Under the pieces are notes generated by a model, which worked only from the letters and a program-made list of their open reading frames with translations, was not told where the DNA came from and did not search any database. From Akkermansiaceae bacterium UBA956 (GTDB lineage: Bacteria > Verrucomicrobiota > Verrucomicrobiia > Verrucomicrobiales > Akkermansiaceae), in assembly GCA_002293145.1 (NCBI GenBank), contig DBCO01000014.1:99801-142950 (forward strand): a stretch of DNA of 43,150 nt, read 5' to 3'. Shown piece after piece: positions 8,724-18,216 of the stretch; within the stretch, counting starts at the first letter, position 1, and every line of letters starts with the position of its first letter. Both the position numbers and the translations under genes were made by a program.

Positions 8724-9704
8724 CTATGGCTGAATCCTTGGCTTGATTTTCCAGAGGGCGGAGGTTGCGTGACACCAATTGATCAAGACGGCGATTAAGG
8801 TGACCAAAACAAATGGCAAGGAAGAAAAATTCCCCGAAGAAACACACAGCAATGAGTAAAACGCTCCAATAACAACGATGGCGGCATTCCACTTATGAAG
8901 GCCGGTGTTGCGGTTCAACATTTCCAGCCATCGCCTGACACGATCCCTTTGCACGGACTCCAATACCGTCACTGCGACGTGCAAAATGAGCAGGATACCT
9001 ACGTAAACGGCATACAGAACATGCGGATCTAGAGATGCTGCCAACAGCCAGGGATAGCATGCGAGATAAATCAACACGGAGAGCATCAGAAGGTCCGCTA
9101 GGCCTCTGGCGGGAATGATAGGCTCTTCTTCCTGGGCTGCTTGTTCTTCATTGTAGAGCAAAGCCGCAGCCGCAGATCGCGCGCACAAGCTGATCTGACT
9201 GCCACCACGCTGTTTTCTGAAAAGTAGGCCGGTCTCCTTGACCCACATTCCACCGGGAATCGGGTTGCGCGCACCCATCCAAAGATCTCTCCAAGTCCGC
9301 TCCCCCCCCGAGGGCACTTGATATAGGAATTCCTCAGAGCCCTGAGGAAAAACTTCATGATGTTCAGGATTATTCTGAAGGCAATCGACACGCCCGATTG
9401 GCTCACCTCCGTTGCCTTGTCCTTTCTTGTCTACGTGGATCACGACTGACGCACTCTCCAGCATTCTAGCCTCTCCCTTACAGCTTCCGGGATAGGTCAG
9501 TTCCGTCGCCCGCTTCGCTGACGTCCATCCGCCGCGCGCCTCACAATACGGGTGATCCGTATCATGCAGTTCTCCCAGATAAACCACTGCTTTGCGAAAG
9601 AACGCCAATCGCAACAACCAAATCAGCAACCATAAGAATGGCAGAAAAATGATCGAGCTCATGCTCAACCAGGAAATCGTGTCAATTGATGCCATTGTTG
9701 TCAT
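8724..9704 (-). CDS. Five-TM membrane protein of unknown function
   Basis: This is a 326-residue protein. One TM segment lies near residues 12-36, followed by a globular part of about 160 residues (GELHDTDHPYCEARGGW, CKGEARMLESASVVIHVDKKG). Four more TM segments follow near 200-225, 228-250, 270-290 and 295-315. I do not recognise the family. Its ATG overlaps the stop of the 941-residue gene in an ATGA arrangement (9701-9704), implying translational coupling and probably a direct partnership with that protein. The loop has several cysteines and histidines but no clear metal motif. Confidence 0.75.
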   Translation of the reverse strand: MTTMASIDTISWLSMSSIIFLPFLWLLIWLLRLAFFRKAVVYLGELHDTDHPYCEARGGWTSAKRATELTYPGSCKGEARMLESASVVIHVDKKGQGNGGEPIGRVDCLQNNPEHHEVFPQGSEEFLYQVPSGGERTWRDLWMGARNPIPGGMWVKETGLLFRKQRGGSQISLCARSAAAALLYNEEQAAQEEEPIIPARGLADLLMLSVLIYLACYPWLLAASLDPHVLYAVYVGILLILHVAVTVLESVQRDRVRRWLEMLNRNTGLHKWNAAIVVIGAFYSLLCVSSGNFSSLPFVLVTLIAVLINWCHATSALWKIKPRIQP

Positions 9705-12526
9705 AAATAAAAATTCTCTGATTCGTGTTGGGCCGATTCGGCAAGCGCTTCGTAATATCGAAGCACATCTTCATCCACTCTGATCCGCTCTCCGTTCATG
9801 GCAGTCCTACATGCGTTCGCTCCCTTGTTGCGGATGATTGATAGAAGGAGTGGGTCAGGAGCTTGATGGAGCGTGATGATGCGTGCGAGAGGTTGACCGA
9901 CGTTCACTTCCATTCCATGAATTTCTTGGTCTGCTCTCACGCGAAACAGTCCCAACTCTGGAGCCTTGATTTCCTGATTGCCAATCTTCATCAGCACCTC
10001 ATCTTTTTGCACGATCGTGTCAGGCTCTCTCTCAATCTGAACTATTCCAGCATGAGTCGATTCGACAGGGATTTGACTTTTCGCAGAAGCTGAGAGTTTA
10101 TTCATCAGCCAAGCGCACGCATCTTGGATCATCCGTTGCTGCGGAATGGCGTGGAATAGCTTGGTGAATTCGTAGGCTTTCATCCACGAAGTCAGCCCCT
10201 TCAATTCGATCGAATCCTCAAAACCATCAAGTTGCGTTGTATGGATCACATCTTTACTGCATTTACCGTAATCGTTTTCTTTGGTATCGAAACCTTGATT
10301 TCGTTCGACGCTGGGTTGAGAGCGTATCACAATTTCAGGACCATACGGTTCATACCCTTGGGATGAATCTTGCCAAAATTGCTGATGCTCCGGATCAGTA
10401 AATTCAATAATACCGGGTCTATCGAGGCAGAAGAGTCGCGTGTGAACCAGAGCGCGCTCAGCAAGCCACTTTGCCGTAGCGGCCTTCTCGCCGTCTTTCC
10501 AATCCTCAGGATAAGATTCCGGAAGAAAACTGACGACCATGTCCTGCGGACGAACAAACCCCTTCGGTTCTTCATATCCATCGAAGCGGATCATCTGCTG
10601 CAGATGGTGGATCCAATCCGCATCTTGAAGAGACAGGTGATCGTGCACGAGGTTGTCTCGATTTTTAAGGCGAAATGCTTCACGGGGACCAGGCATGTCT
10701 TTGCCTGAAAGGCATCCTTCGTTGCCCATCAAGGGTCGTTGGAAAGCGGTGCGTGGCATGTGCGCATGGGAAATAGGAGGGGCATGGGAGGGTTCGAAGT
10801 GCTGTTGAAGTTCCCCACAGAACTCTTGGAAATCCGATAACGCTCGATGAACGCTACGCTTCACCACCGCAAGCGCATCCTGCCAAATGGTTCGTATCTG
10901 GTCATGTATCTCATGCTCAATGCGTGCATGCGCGAGGGCAGTAAGAATTCGCCCGTGTTGCACTATGTGATTTTTTCTCAACATCAGTGAAAAAAGCATG
11001 ATAAGAAATGGGCATGCGAACGCCAATAGACTCCAGATGGCAGGGGGAATGGCGGCAAGCGGAGAATCAGGATGTTCATGCGTCAAATAGCCGACAAAGG
11101 GTGGCACTAGAAATGCAATCATTACGCCCAAGAGCAGAACACGAGCAATCATCCCAAGTAAAATGGGGAATGATTTGAGTCGGTTCAAGAGGCCCAGATA
11201 CTCACTTGCCTCCGCCCGCTCGGCATTGCCGGCTTCCACTTCTTTGCGAGCCGCATCGAGCATCGCATTGAGTTTTTTCTCTTCTGGTGGAAAGCTGAAA
11301 AAAGGTGTGGCTTCCGCGCGGATGTTTATTCCCTCCCGCTCCACTATGGCTCGAGTCTGCTCGAGAAACGCTTCGAAATGACGCTTGCTACGAGGAGTCT
11401 GACCGCGCCCAGACAATTGGTTGAAAGCATCGCGCAACGCAATGCGCGCATTTCTCTCCAGTTGATTCGCTGCCTGCTCGGCCTTTTGAACCGAGGCTGT
11501 CACTGTAACATCAGATTTTTTCTTCAGTTCCTGACTGAGTGTATGAAGGCGATCACGGATAAATTCATGATAAAAATTACCAACATCCAGTAATCTGCTG
11601 TCCCAGAATTTCCACGGTGAGGGTTCGTGAGTCAGTGAGACATCCGGTATGTCCCCGGGAAATTGCTTGTCGAGCGTCTGCACCTCACTGACCAGTTTCT
11701 GGCCCCAGTTGACCGTGGTTTGTCTGAAGCCAATTTCTCTGTCTTGTAGAGCGCTCGCATCAGCGAAAGGTAGCCGATGCTCCGTGAGAAACTTTCTCCA
11801 TATATCGCCTGCCGCTAGCCAGGAGCAATGCTTCTGAAAATTTGGCCAGTGGGAGTGCAAGCAAAATGCACCTGCCGAGCAGATGCCTTTTGGCAATGAT
11901 TGAGAACTCCCGCCTAATGCCACAAAATGCTGGATGATTTGGGCTACCTGCGCCCCACGGTCTTCCTCCGCGATTGTGATATCTCCCGATCTGTCCGGCG
12001 AAGTCACTGTATCGGCCACAAGGACTAATGTATCAAAGCAACGAGGGTCTTCCATTGCCTCATGAAGCATGGTCAGGTAACCCGCAATTTCCGCCCTTTG
12101 ATCCTGCTGCCGGAGCACCCTTTCAGGGACGCGCACAATTCCGAGACGGAACAGGCTACCGGGACCACCCAATCGGTCGGCAGCGTCCTCCTGTCGCAGT
12201 TTATTTGCAAAATCGAGAAAGCGTTGCATCGGCAAACGACTCTCTTCGTCCAGTGAGCCGAGCAAAACAACGAATCCTTCCGTATTATCCAATTCCAAAA
12301 ACAGTTCTGTATTTTCGGGCGAGGAGATGGGATTACGATTGACTAAATCTGCAGGTTGGATATCATTAGATAGACCGATTAGACTCCACCAATCTGGTTT
12401 TTTTCGATCACGATCTGCAGCAAGCGAATCAGTAAATCCATCGAGAAGATTTTTGATTGCGGACGCCGTCTGGTGATGGGAAGAATCACCAGTTAAATCG
12501 TAAATCCATGTTGGTTTGAGGCCCAT
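9701..12526 (-). CDS. Two-TM protein with coiled coils and a C-terminal barrel-sandwich domain
   Basis: This 941-residue protein has an alpha/beta N-terminal part (FVVLLGSLDEES, LFRLGIVRVPERV, FDTLVLVADTV). A helical, probably coiled-coil stretch follows (about 320-450), then two TM helices (453-482 and 492-516) and a further helical region. Near the C-terminus, residues 822-883 read as a lipoyl/biotinyl-type barrel-sandwich hybrid (HAGIVQIEREPD, VLMKIGNQEIKAPELGLF, EVNVGQPLARI). It lacks the usual M-K-M modification loop, so it resembles the hybrid domains of membrane-fusion proteins rather than a lipoylated carrier. It follows the tubulin-like gene by 37 bases and overlaps the next gene by 4. 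It may be the membrane platform of the tubulin-like protein, by inference. Confidence 0.75.
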   Translation of the reverse strand: MGLKPTWIYDLTGDSSHHQTASAIKNLLDGFTDSLAADRDRKKPDWWSLIGLSNDIQPADLVNRNPISSPENTELFLELDNTEGFVVLLGSLDEESRLPMQRFLDFANKLRQEDAADRLGGPGSLFRLGIVRVPERVLRQQDQRAEIAGYLTMLHEAMEDPRCFDTLVLVADTVTSPDRSGDITIAEEDRGAQVAQIIQHFVALGGSSQSLPKGICSAGAFCLHSHWPNFQKHCSWLAAGDIWRKFLTEHRLPFADASALQDREIGFRQTTVNWGQKLVSEVQTLDKQFPGDIPDVSLTHEPSPWKFWDSRLLDVGNFYHEFIRDRLHTLSQELKKKSDVTVTASVQKAEQAANQLERNARIALRDAFNQLSGRGQTPRSKRHFEAFLEQTRAIVEREGINIRAEATPFFSFPPEEKKLNAMLDAARKEVEAGNAERAEASEYLGLLNRLKSFPILLGMIARVLLLGVMIAFLVPPFVGYLTHEHPDSPLAAIPPAIWSLLAFACPFLIMLFSLMLRKNHIVQHGRILTALAHARIEHEIHDQIRTIWQDALAVVKRSVHRALSDFQEFCGELQQHFEPSHAPPISHAHMPRTAFQRPLMGNEGCLSGKDMPGPREAFRLKNRDNLVHDHLSLQDADWIHHLQQMIRFDGYEEPKGFVRPQDMVVSFLPESYPEDWKDGEKAATAKWLAERALVHTRLFCLDRPGIIEFTDPEHQQFWQDSSQGYEPYGPEIVIRSQPSVERNQGFDTKENDYGKCSKDVIHTTQLDGFEDSIELKGLTSWMKAYEFTKLFHAIPQQRMIQDACAWLMNKLSASAKSQIPVESTHAGIVQIEREPDTIVQKDEVLMKIGNQEIKAPELGLFRVRADQEIHGMEVNVGQPLARIITLHQAPDPLLLSIIRNKGANACRTAMNGERIRVDEDVLRYYEALAESAQHESENFYL

Positions 12527-12563
12527 AATTTATCAAATCGAAGGTTTGCCAATACGGATAATT

Positions 12564-15500
12564 TTATGAACCAAAAATATTTGTGCCGATATGGTCTATA
12601 ATACCAACTCTGTTTTTGGGATCGCACAATGTTGCTATCTCTTCTGCTAACTCCATCTTTTCATTGTTTACGTCACGTCGGTTCGCAATCAGACTCATTT
12701 CCTCTTGGATTTTGTGGCAGGCCTGCTCCAGACCAGTTGCCAATAGGTTACGGTGCGGCAATTTTATCATTTTGATCTCAAAATCTTTAAGCAAGTCTTG
12801 CAGTGAATCAGCGTGTTTCGTGATGTCAAGATAACAATCAATATAGTCTCCACTAAGCATTCTAAACTGGAGTTCAAAAGCACGCTCTGGAACATGGATG
12901 AGTCCGTCAATCACTTCAATTGCGTTAGATCTATTGAGCCATCCAGCGCGCATACTATTGTTCTGAATGTAGATCGAAAATGGTGAATACATCGTCTTGC
13001 GCGCAATAAAAGCTTGCTTATAAACAAGCAGCAAATCATCAGGGGAAACATACTGTGGCAGAAGATGATATAGCCATAGTGTTGAGAATGTTCGCTTAAA
13101 GTCGTCGTAAGGCGTTTCCACGCCCTTATCAAATTGCAAAATTCCGCCAGTGAGAGATTCCATCGCTATTTCGACGTTTTTACCAACTTCTCCTTGGCAG
13201 AAAAAGCCAGCATAAATATGAGGGTTGTGTTTATCCTCTTCTTGATTTTCCAGTAGTGCACGATACTCACCCTTACAACCTGCATAGTGACGATAGTCGC
13301 TGAAGTTATATCCTCCCTTAAAGGTGAATTTTACCAATTGATTTGAATCATGTGCATAATGTTTAATTTCCTGCACTGCCATGTCTGCTACTTCTTTGGC
13401 GAATTCCTTATTGCCGCCAGTGAAAATAAGCTCTGTCTTTTTAGGACCAGTTGGGTTAGTAGGAAAATATTGGAAATTTTCCTGTCCGAACCATCGCTTC
13501 AATTCATCCTTCTTCGTGTTACCAGCCTCCTTGTATAGATCCCATAAAGGTATATCCAGAAATTTACCAGCAAGCGAATTGGGGTGTTGTATCAATTTGA
13601 AAGCCAAGTCATTTGCTACTGCTGCAACTACAACATTAACTACGCGTTCGGCACCTAGCATCTGGCCACCTGCATTTTCCTCCAAAATGTCTCCAAAATA
13701 GTAAGCATCCGCCACACGTGCGTCGGTGCGATCTGATGCTGAATCATTCACTTGATTCAGAAGACTAACTGCGGCTTTTTCAGGATCCTTGAGAAGATCG
13801 AAGTAACACGATGCAAATTGGCAATCACGATCATCCACCCATTTTCCATGACCATCCACGTAAGTCTTAATGTCAGGTATAAAACGGGTGGTTGCATCTC
13901 TTGCCGAATCAGAGAATTTCTTTGGAATAGTAATTTCATACTCTTTTTTTACTGCTTGCAGCATTGCGCTCAGATGACCCCGCAATCCTAGCAATCGATA
14001 TTCCACTTCTTGATCCAACCAACCTCGTTCTGCCTGGCAAAGCCATTGGATAAAGTTGATCTGGGCCTCCACAAGGGAAAGATATTGCTCGCTCGCTGCA
14101 TACAAGCTCATTTGATCAAGTAAAGAATCAGCAGCCGACTGCCTCCCTTTTTTGATGTCATCTGGTAGCACTGAGTCGATTTGATTCTTCAGATTGTTGC
14201 GGAAGCCGTTCAAAAATTCCGCCGCACCGTATAAATTTTCGAGGACGTGAGAGTCCAAATATACATCGACAGCTTCCACCAATTCGTGAGTGGCGATCAC
14301 TCCTTTCTCAGCAATCGATCGACCAAGCCATTTTTTCAACTCTAGCTTAAATGTTGCCGAAGGATTTAAAAGATTGATCTGTTCTTTGAATTGAATTACA
14401 GCTTTTTCGATCGCCGCGTAGCATTCTGCACGAAATCCGCCAAGGTCGGATGGCGCGTTAAACTTACCTTTCTCATCGAGGAATTGTTCTCCATAACTCT
14501 GACCGATCCGGGCATGCGCGCTTGCGGCATCATTACTAGCAAAGGCTGTATGCGAGCATTGACGCAAATTGGTAATTTCGACACCATTTGAGTTATAAAT
14601 TTTTTGAAGATCAAGTCCGCGTGAGCAATCCACCGCAGAGGAGTCTGAGCATAGTGCTTGATTTTTCAACAGTCTTTCTTCGTCGCTTGTGGATGCAAAG
14701 AGTTTTCCAACCAATGACTCGACAAGTTTGCTGATCCAATCAATTTTATCTTCATCCTTAATGATACCCTCTTTGCCCACCATGGCACTGATAACCTGTA
14801 ATTTCCATCGAGACTCCAAATATTCTCGGAAGTAATTTATGGGTTTCTTGATGGTGAGGCAGCCAAAAGATACGATCTTGTCGCTGCTCGCTCCTGCATC
14901 CTGCACGATATTATCAATCACTGAGTTTGCTTGAGCCCCAGCATCTTTTAAAATTGCACTAACAACCATGTCAGCGATCACCGGATAAAGATTTCCTTCT
15001 GGGACACTTGAACCATTCTGAAGTTCAGTGTCTACGACTAAGGCTGCTTTGTAGGGGGTAAAGGTACGTAAATTATCATGCTCCCAGCCAGCCTGGTCCT
15101 TTTGCACGGACACATGCTTAAATTCGTTTTCTTCGCTTTTATTAAAATAGGAAATCTCCTGCATAGCTGCGAAACCATTTGAAAGAATCACATTTGGGTT
15201 AGTACTAGTGCTTAAGTAACCATTGGGCGCAAAAAGTATGGGGAAAGGCTTAATACTTCTGGTCAGATTGAGACGATCAATTAGATACAAAATATCAAGT
15301 AAAATTCCACTACCCGTCCCGCCTGCCAAGCTTGAGATCACATAAGAATGAATATCCTCTGGATTAACTTGGTTGTTATCTATAGAAGTTAATTTTCTAA
15401 TCGCGTTGTTGAGACATTCAACAACATAATCATATTTGTGATGAAGACCCAAACGACTGTTCATACGATATGCCCCCGCGCCTTCGTTTATTCTGCGCGC

Positions 15501-15845
15501 TGGCAGTCTCTTAACATTTCTGCCGACAAACTGCTTGAGTCGCTGATTATGCTCTCCCCCATCTCTCTTTGCGTTAAGTGCCATGATCCGTGGCATGGCT
15601 TCACCCATATCAATGTGAATAGGCCTCGGTAACTCTCGATAAAGATTTTCGTCCAAATTCATATGTGCTTCGGATGAAGCTAATCGGTCTGTATCGACAG
15701 TCACAAATTGGTAATTCTGACTGAATTGATCTCTTTTATCGCCTGCCCCAACATCATGTATGAAAGACTTCCAAAGACGCTCTTGAATGCTAAGCAAAGT
15801 TTTTGTTCCAGATCCCCCGAGGCCAACGAATAGTGCTTTTTTCAT
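12564..15845 (-). CDS. Giant tubulin/FtsZ-like GTPase (Tubulin_2 type)
   Basis: This is a 1093-residue protein whose first 200 residues show the tubulin/FtsZ nucleotide loops. These are GLGGSG at 8-13, VTVDTD near 49-53 (compare the FtsZ NTD loop), EGAGAYRMNSRLG near 121-133, and the diagnostic GGTGSG at 175-180. FtsZ is about 400 residues; the remaining 700 or more residues here are largely helical and unassigned. Large tubulin-like proteins of this kind are known in scattered bacteria and archaea beside vWA-domain proteins, and have been proposed to remodel membranes. Here the vWA gene is immediately upstream (60-base gap) and membrane proteins follow. GTP binding is well supported by motif; polymerisation is not shown. 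The coding sequence is visibly more A+T-rich than the vWA gene. Confidence 0.87.
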   Translation of the reverse strand: MKKALFVGLGGSGTKTLLSIQERLWKSFIHDVGAGDKRDQFSQNYQFVTVDTDRLASSEAHMNLDENLYRELPRPIHIDMGEAMPRIMALNAKRDGGEHNQRLKQFVGRNVKRLPARRINEGAGAYRMNSRLGLHHKYDYVVECLNNAIRKLTSIDNNQVNPEDIHSYVISSLAGGTGSGILLDILYLIDRLNLTRSIKPFPILFAPNGYLSTSTNPNVILSNGFAAMQEISYFNKSEENEFKHVSVQKDQAGWEHDNLRTFTPYKAALVVDTELQNGSSVPEGNLYPVIADMVVSAILKDAGAQANSVIDNIVQDAGASSDKIVSFGCLTIKKPINYFREYLESRWKLQVISAMVGKEGIIKDEDKIDWISKLVESLVGKLFASTSDEERLLKNQALCSDSSAVDCSRGLDLQKIYNSNGVEITNLRQCSHTAFASNDAASAHARIGQSYGEQFLDEKGKFNAPSDLGGFRAECYAAIEKAVIQFKEQINLLNPSATFKLELKKWLGRSIAEKGVIATHELVEAVDVYLDSHVLENLYGAAEFLNGFRNNLKNQIDSVLPDDIKKGRQSAADSLLDQMSLYAASEQYLSLVEAQINFIQWLCQAERGWLDQEVEYRLLGLRGHLSAMLQAVKKEYEITIPKKFSDSARDATTRFIPDIKTYVDGHGKWVDDRDCQFASCYFDLLKDPEKAAVSLLNQVNDSASDRTDARVADAYYFGDILEENAGGQMLGAERVVNVVVAAVANDLAFKLIQHPNSLAGKFLDIPLWDLYKEAGNTKKDELKRWFGQENFQYFPTNPTGPKKTELIFTGGNKEFAKEVADMAVQEIKHYAHDSNQLVKFTFKGGYNFSDYRHYAGCKGEYRALLENQEEDKHNPHIYAGFFCQGEVGKNVEIAMESLTGGILQFDKGVETPYDDFKRTFSTLWLYHLLPQYVSPDDLLLVYKQAFIARKTMYSPFSIYIQNNSMRAGWLNRSNAIEVIDGLIHVPERAFELQFRMLSGDYIDCYLDITKHADSLQDLLKDFEIKMIKLPHRNLLATGLEQACHKIQEEMSLIANRRDVNNEKMELAEEIATLCDPKNRVGIIDHIGTNIFGS

Positions 15846-15905
15846 AGTTAATTGTATTTTTTGTTATTTGATTAATGAATTGAATTTTCGAGATCGAATC
15901 AATGA

Positions 15906-17810
15906 TTAGTTGGTGCTCCAGCGTAGGCTCGTTTGTCCCGAAGACAAGGTCCAGGAAGTGAGATTACGCGTGGGACTGAAGGGCGCGCCTGCCATTCTCA
16001 GATTCGTGTTGATTTCCCTTCCTCCAGGCCCACGATGTCGGACACTGGCATTCCCCTGAGTAAGATACACCACCCTGCGCCCGCGAATGGGATGGAAAAG
16101 ATCACCCTTGACCTTGAAATGAACTGTGAAATTGGAGGGAAAACCTGGGTCTGCGCAGATGTTCTGAAAAGGACCTCCCACGCCCTGCGCAAGTTTGATG
16201 TGAGAATATTCGAGCCTAACTGGCCTCCCATTTTCACCTACTCTGATCACTCCACCAAATTTCTTACCCGGGCGATAGGTGAAGAGAATGTAGAGTAAAA
16301 CGAGTCCGAGCAATCCTGCCGCACTGGCGACTTGCCACAAGGCGAAGCGCCCAAGAACCACATCTCCCTCAACCGAGAGGGACTGGGCGCTAGCCTCGGC
16401 GTTCTGTTCACGGTTTGTCACAAACGAAATCGTTCCCTCCAACTGTCCGGCAGGAAACTCCCTGCCGAGGATGCCGCTGACGGGGACTTCACCAAATTTC
16501 TGCCATTCACGGCTTACAAACCATGGCTCAGGGGACAGTGAGATGTATTCTCCAACATCGGGTAAGCGCACCCCGGAGATTTTTGCCTCATAACCTGGCG
16601 CTTCAAATCGACCCTCAAGAATGTTTCCCGACATTCGGAACTCCAATCGGCCGGGAGGGCTCCATGTGCCGCTAACTTCCTGGCGGGATGGAGCCTCTGG
16701 CAAGGTGATCCCAAGCCGCTGAATCTCCGATAACTCCGCCGAGGTCTCCCAGGAGGTGACGAGTTCGAATTGCCCCAAACTCATTTCCTTTTCGAAACAA
16801 GCACCGCCGGCGTAGCGGGCAAGTGCAGCCGTATCACCCGTTTTGATGCTCATTGGCAGCTGTTGCATCGCCATGGGCAGATTGCCGCCATCGCGGACCG
16901 AATCGATGCGTAAACCCTTGAGCAAATTTCCCGTGCCTTGGCTCAGACTGGCCGAAAGATCCTGTCCGGAGGCGCTGAGCGCCAGCGACGGAGCAGGACC
17001 GTTGATCGATTTCTCGACCACATATTTCAGGCGATCCCGCAGGATTTCCGCCTTTCGTCGCTGAAACCAACCACCCAGTGTTGCCGGGTTGACGGGAATG
17101 ATTTGCAGGCCCGGGAAAATTCCTTCGATCTTTTGAAGGTCGCGACCGGACTTTTCCGTCAGGGCGAGTTTCATGGCGTAAAACTCTACCTTATTCTTGG
17201 AATTCTCGGCGCGGAACCTGTCCTTCAACCGATCCCATTCTTCTTTTCCTTTGGTGGCCGCTGGGGGGTCATGATCGAAGTCGGTGAAGGCAAATACGAA
17301 TTTCAGCGAATTTCCCGCAGGGCGGTTCAACTCATCGAGAACCTGGCGGGCCATGGCCGCCAAATCGGTATTTTGGTCAGCAAATCCAATCGAGTCAAGC
17401 GAGCCACGTATCAGTGGTCGGCTTGCTGCGTTGACCTGAGCAGGAACGCCTACCAAGCGAACGCCTGTTCCGAAGGCTACGATGGACACGTAATCGCCAT
17501 CCGGCAGCGATTCGAGGAAGGCCGCGACATTCGGCACCACAACCTCGCGAAATCGCTTCATCGAGCCCGAAACATCCACCGCAATGATGTAATCAGCCTT
17601 TTGCTCCATGGCCGCCAGTCCAAAAGACGACCAAAGCCCCGGAAAATCCTTCCGAATCATTTCCGCTGGATCGTTTTGCGCTGAAGCCCCATAAGGCAAA
17701 GAGACCGCCAGAGCGATAAAACAGGCAGCTATGCGATTCCGCAGTTTTTGAAACACTTGCGGGAAGCTCGATGTCGTCGCGACATTGTGAGGAAAATGAT
17801 TACGGATCAT
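15906..17810 (-). CDS. Exported vWA-domain protein with one TM and a cytoplasmic tail
   Basis: This is a 634-residue protein read from ATG 17810, chosen because a signal-like segment follows (IAACFIALAVSLPYGASAQ). An in-frame upstream start at 17897 would add 29 poor residues. The vWA domain spans about 70-270, with the MIDAS motif DVSGS at 79-83, a NTD segment (ADQNTDLAAMA) and FAFTDFDHD supplying the other metal ligands. A beta-rich section follows, then a TM helix near 489-512 (VASAAGLLGLVLLYILF) and a tail of about 120 residues. It is the first gene of the block and precedes the tubulin-like gene by 60 bases. The intact MIDAS implies metal-dependent ligand binding outside the membrane, probably relayed to the tubulin-like partner. 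Confidence 0.83.
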   Translation of the reverse strand: MIRNHFPHNVATTSSFPQVFQKLRNRIAACFIALAVSLPYGASAQNDPAEMIRKDFPGLWSSFGLAAMEQKADYIIAVDVSGSMKRFREVVVPNVAAFLESLPDGDYVSIVAFGTGVRLVGVPAQVNAASRPLIRGSLDSIGFADQNTDLAAMARQVLDELNRPAGNSLKFVFAFTDFDHDPPAATKGKEEWDRLKDRFRAENSKNKVEFYAMKLALTEKSGRDLQKIEGIFPGLQIIPVNPATLGGWFQRRKAEILRDRLKYVVEKSINGPAPSLALSASGQDLSASLSQGTGNLLKGLRIDSVRDGGNLPMAMQQLPMSIKTGDTAALARYAGGACFEKEMSLGQFELVTSWETSAELSEIQRLGITLPEAPSRQEVSGTWSPPGRLEFRMSGNILEGRFEAPGYEAKISGVRLPDVGEYISLSPEPWFVSREWQKFGEVPVSGILGREFPAGQLEGTISFVTNREQNAEASAQSLSVEGDVVLGRFALWQVASAAGLLGLVLLYILFTYRPGKKFGGVIRVGENGRPVRLEYSHIKLAQGVGGPFQNICADPGFPSNFTVHFKVKGDLFHPIRGRRVVYLTQGNASVRHRGPGGREINTNLRMAGAPFSPTRNLTSWTLSSGQTSLRWSTN

Positions 17811-18193
17811 ACAGGACGGCTTTTTATATGAACTAGGTTCTATTTTGTCAAAAAAAAAGTAGTTGAAATTTCGTAAACCATTCAAAAAACAATGCATCTG
17901 GGAATAATTGCTCTAAAAAATAGTAAGATAGACCTAGCAAAAAATTGGAGACGCATACGCAGATAATTCTAACCATGATTGGATTCTACAAAAGTTCGTT
18001 ATTCATCTTCCTACGTCTACGCGCGCTTTGTAGATGGACGAGAATCCTGATGCCAACGAAGATTTTCTTGGGTTATTAGATCCACCACTCAGCGTGCGCG
18101 CGGCAGATTCCTCCCCATGAATCCGCCCCGTCATTTGCTATTTGCCCTTAGTCGGCATTGGGTTCTCACGAGTGAGAAGATTGCGCATAGCCC
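17811..18193. other. Non-coding gap between the RT and vWA genes
   Basis: This is a 383-base stretch with no credible gene. The left two-thirds is A+T-rich and probably holds the promoter of the vWA-tubulin operon, though I cannot place -35 and -10 boxes with confidence. The right end carries the structured element at 18123-18216. Confidence 0.5.
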
Positions 18194-18216
18194 TTATTCG
18201 GCTTTTGACGGGGCGG
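18123..18216 (-). repeat. Inverted repeat enclosing a 13-base direct repeat at the RT 3' end
   Basis: A perfect 11-base inverted repeat (ccgccccgtca at 18123-18133, tgacggggcgg at 18206-18216) encloses two further elements. One is a 13-base direct repeat with one mismatch (gcccttagtcggc at 18144-18156, gcccttattcggc at 18190-18202). The other is a 7-base palindrome (ttctcac-ga-gtgagaa, 18163-18178). The right arm lies in the last codons of the RT. It could be a structured RNA serving the RT or a terminator; no U-tract follows either arm. Confidence 0.6.

Noticed and set aside
16938..17684. 248-codon plus-strand frame
   Set aside because: It is opposite the vWA gene, whose motifs are intact; the plus-strand translation has no protein-like pattern.
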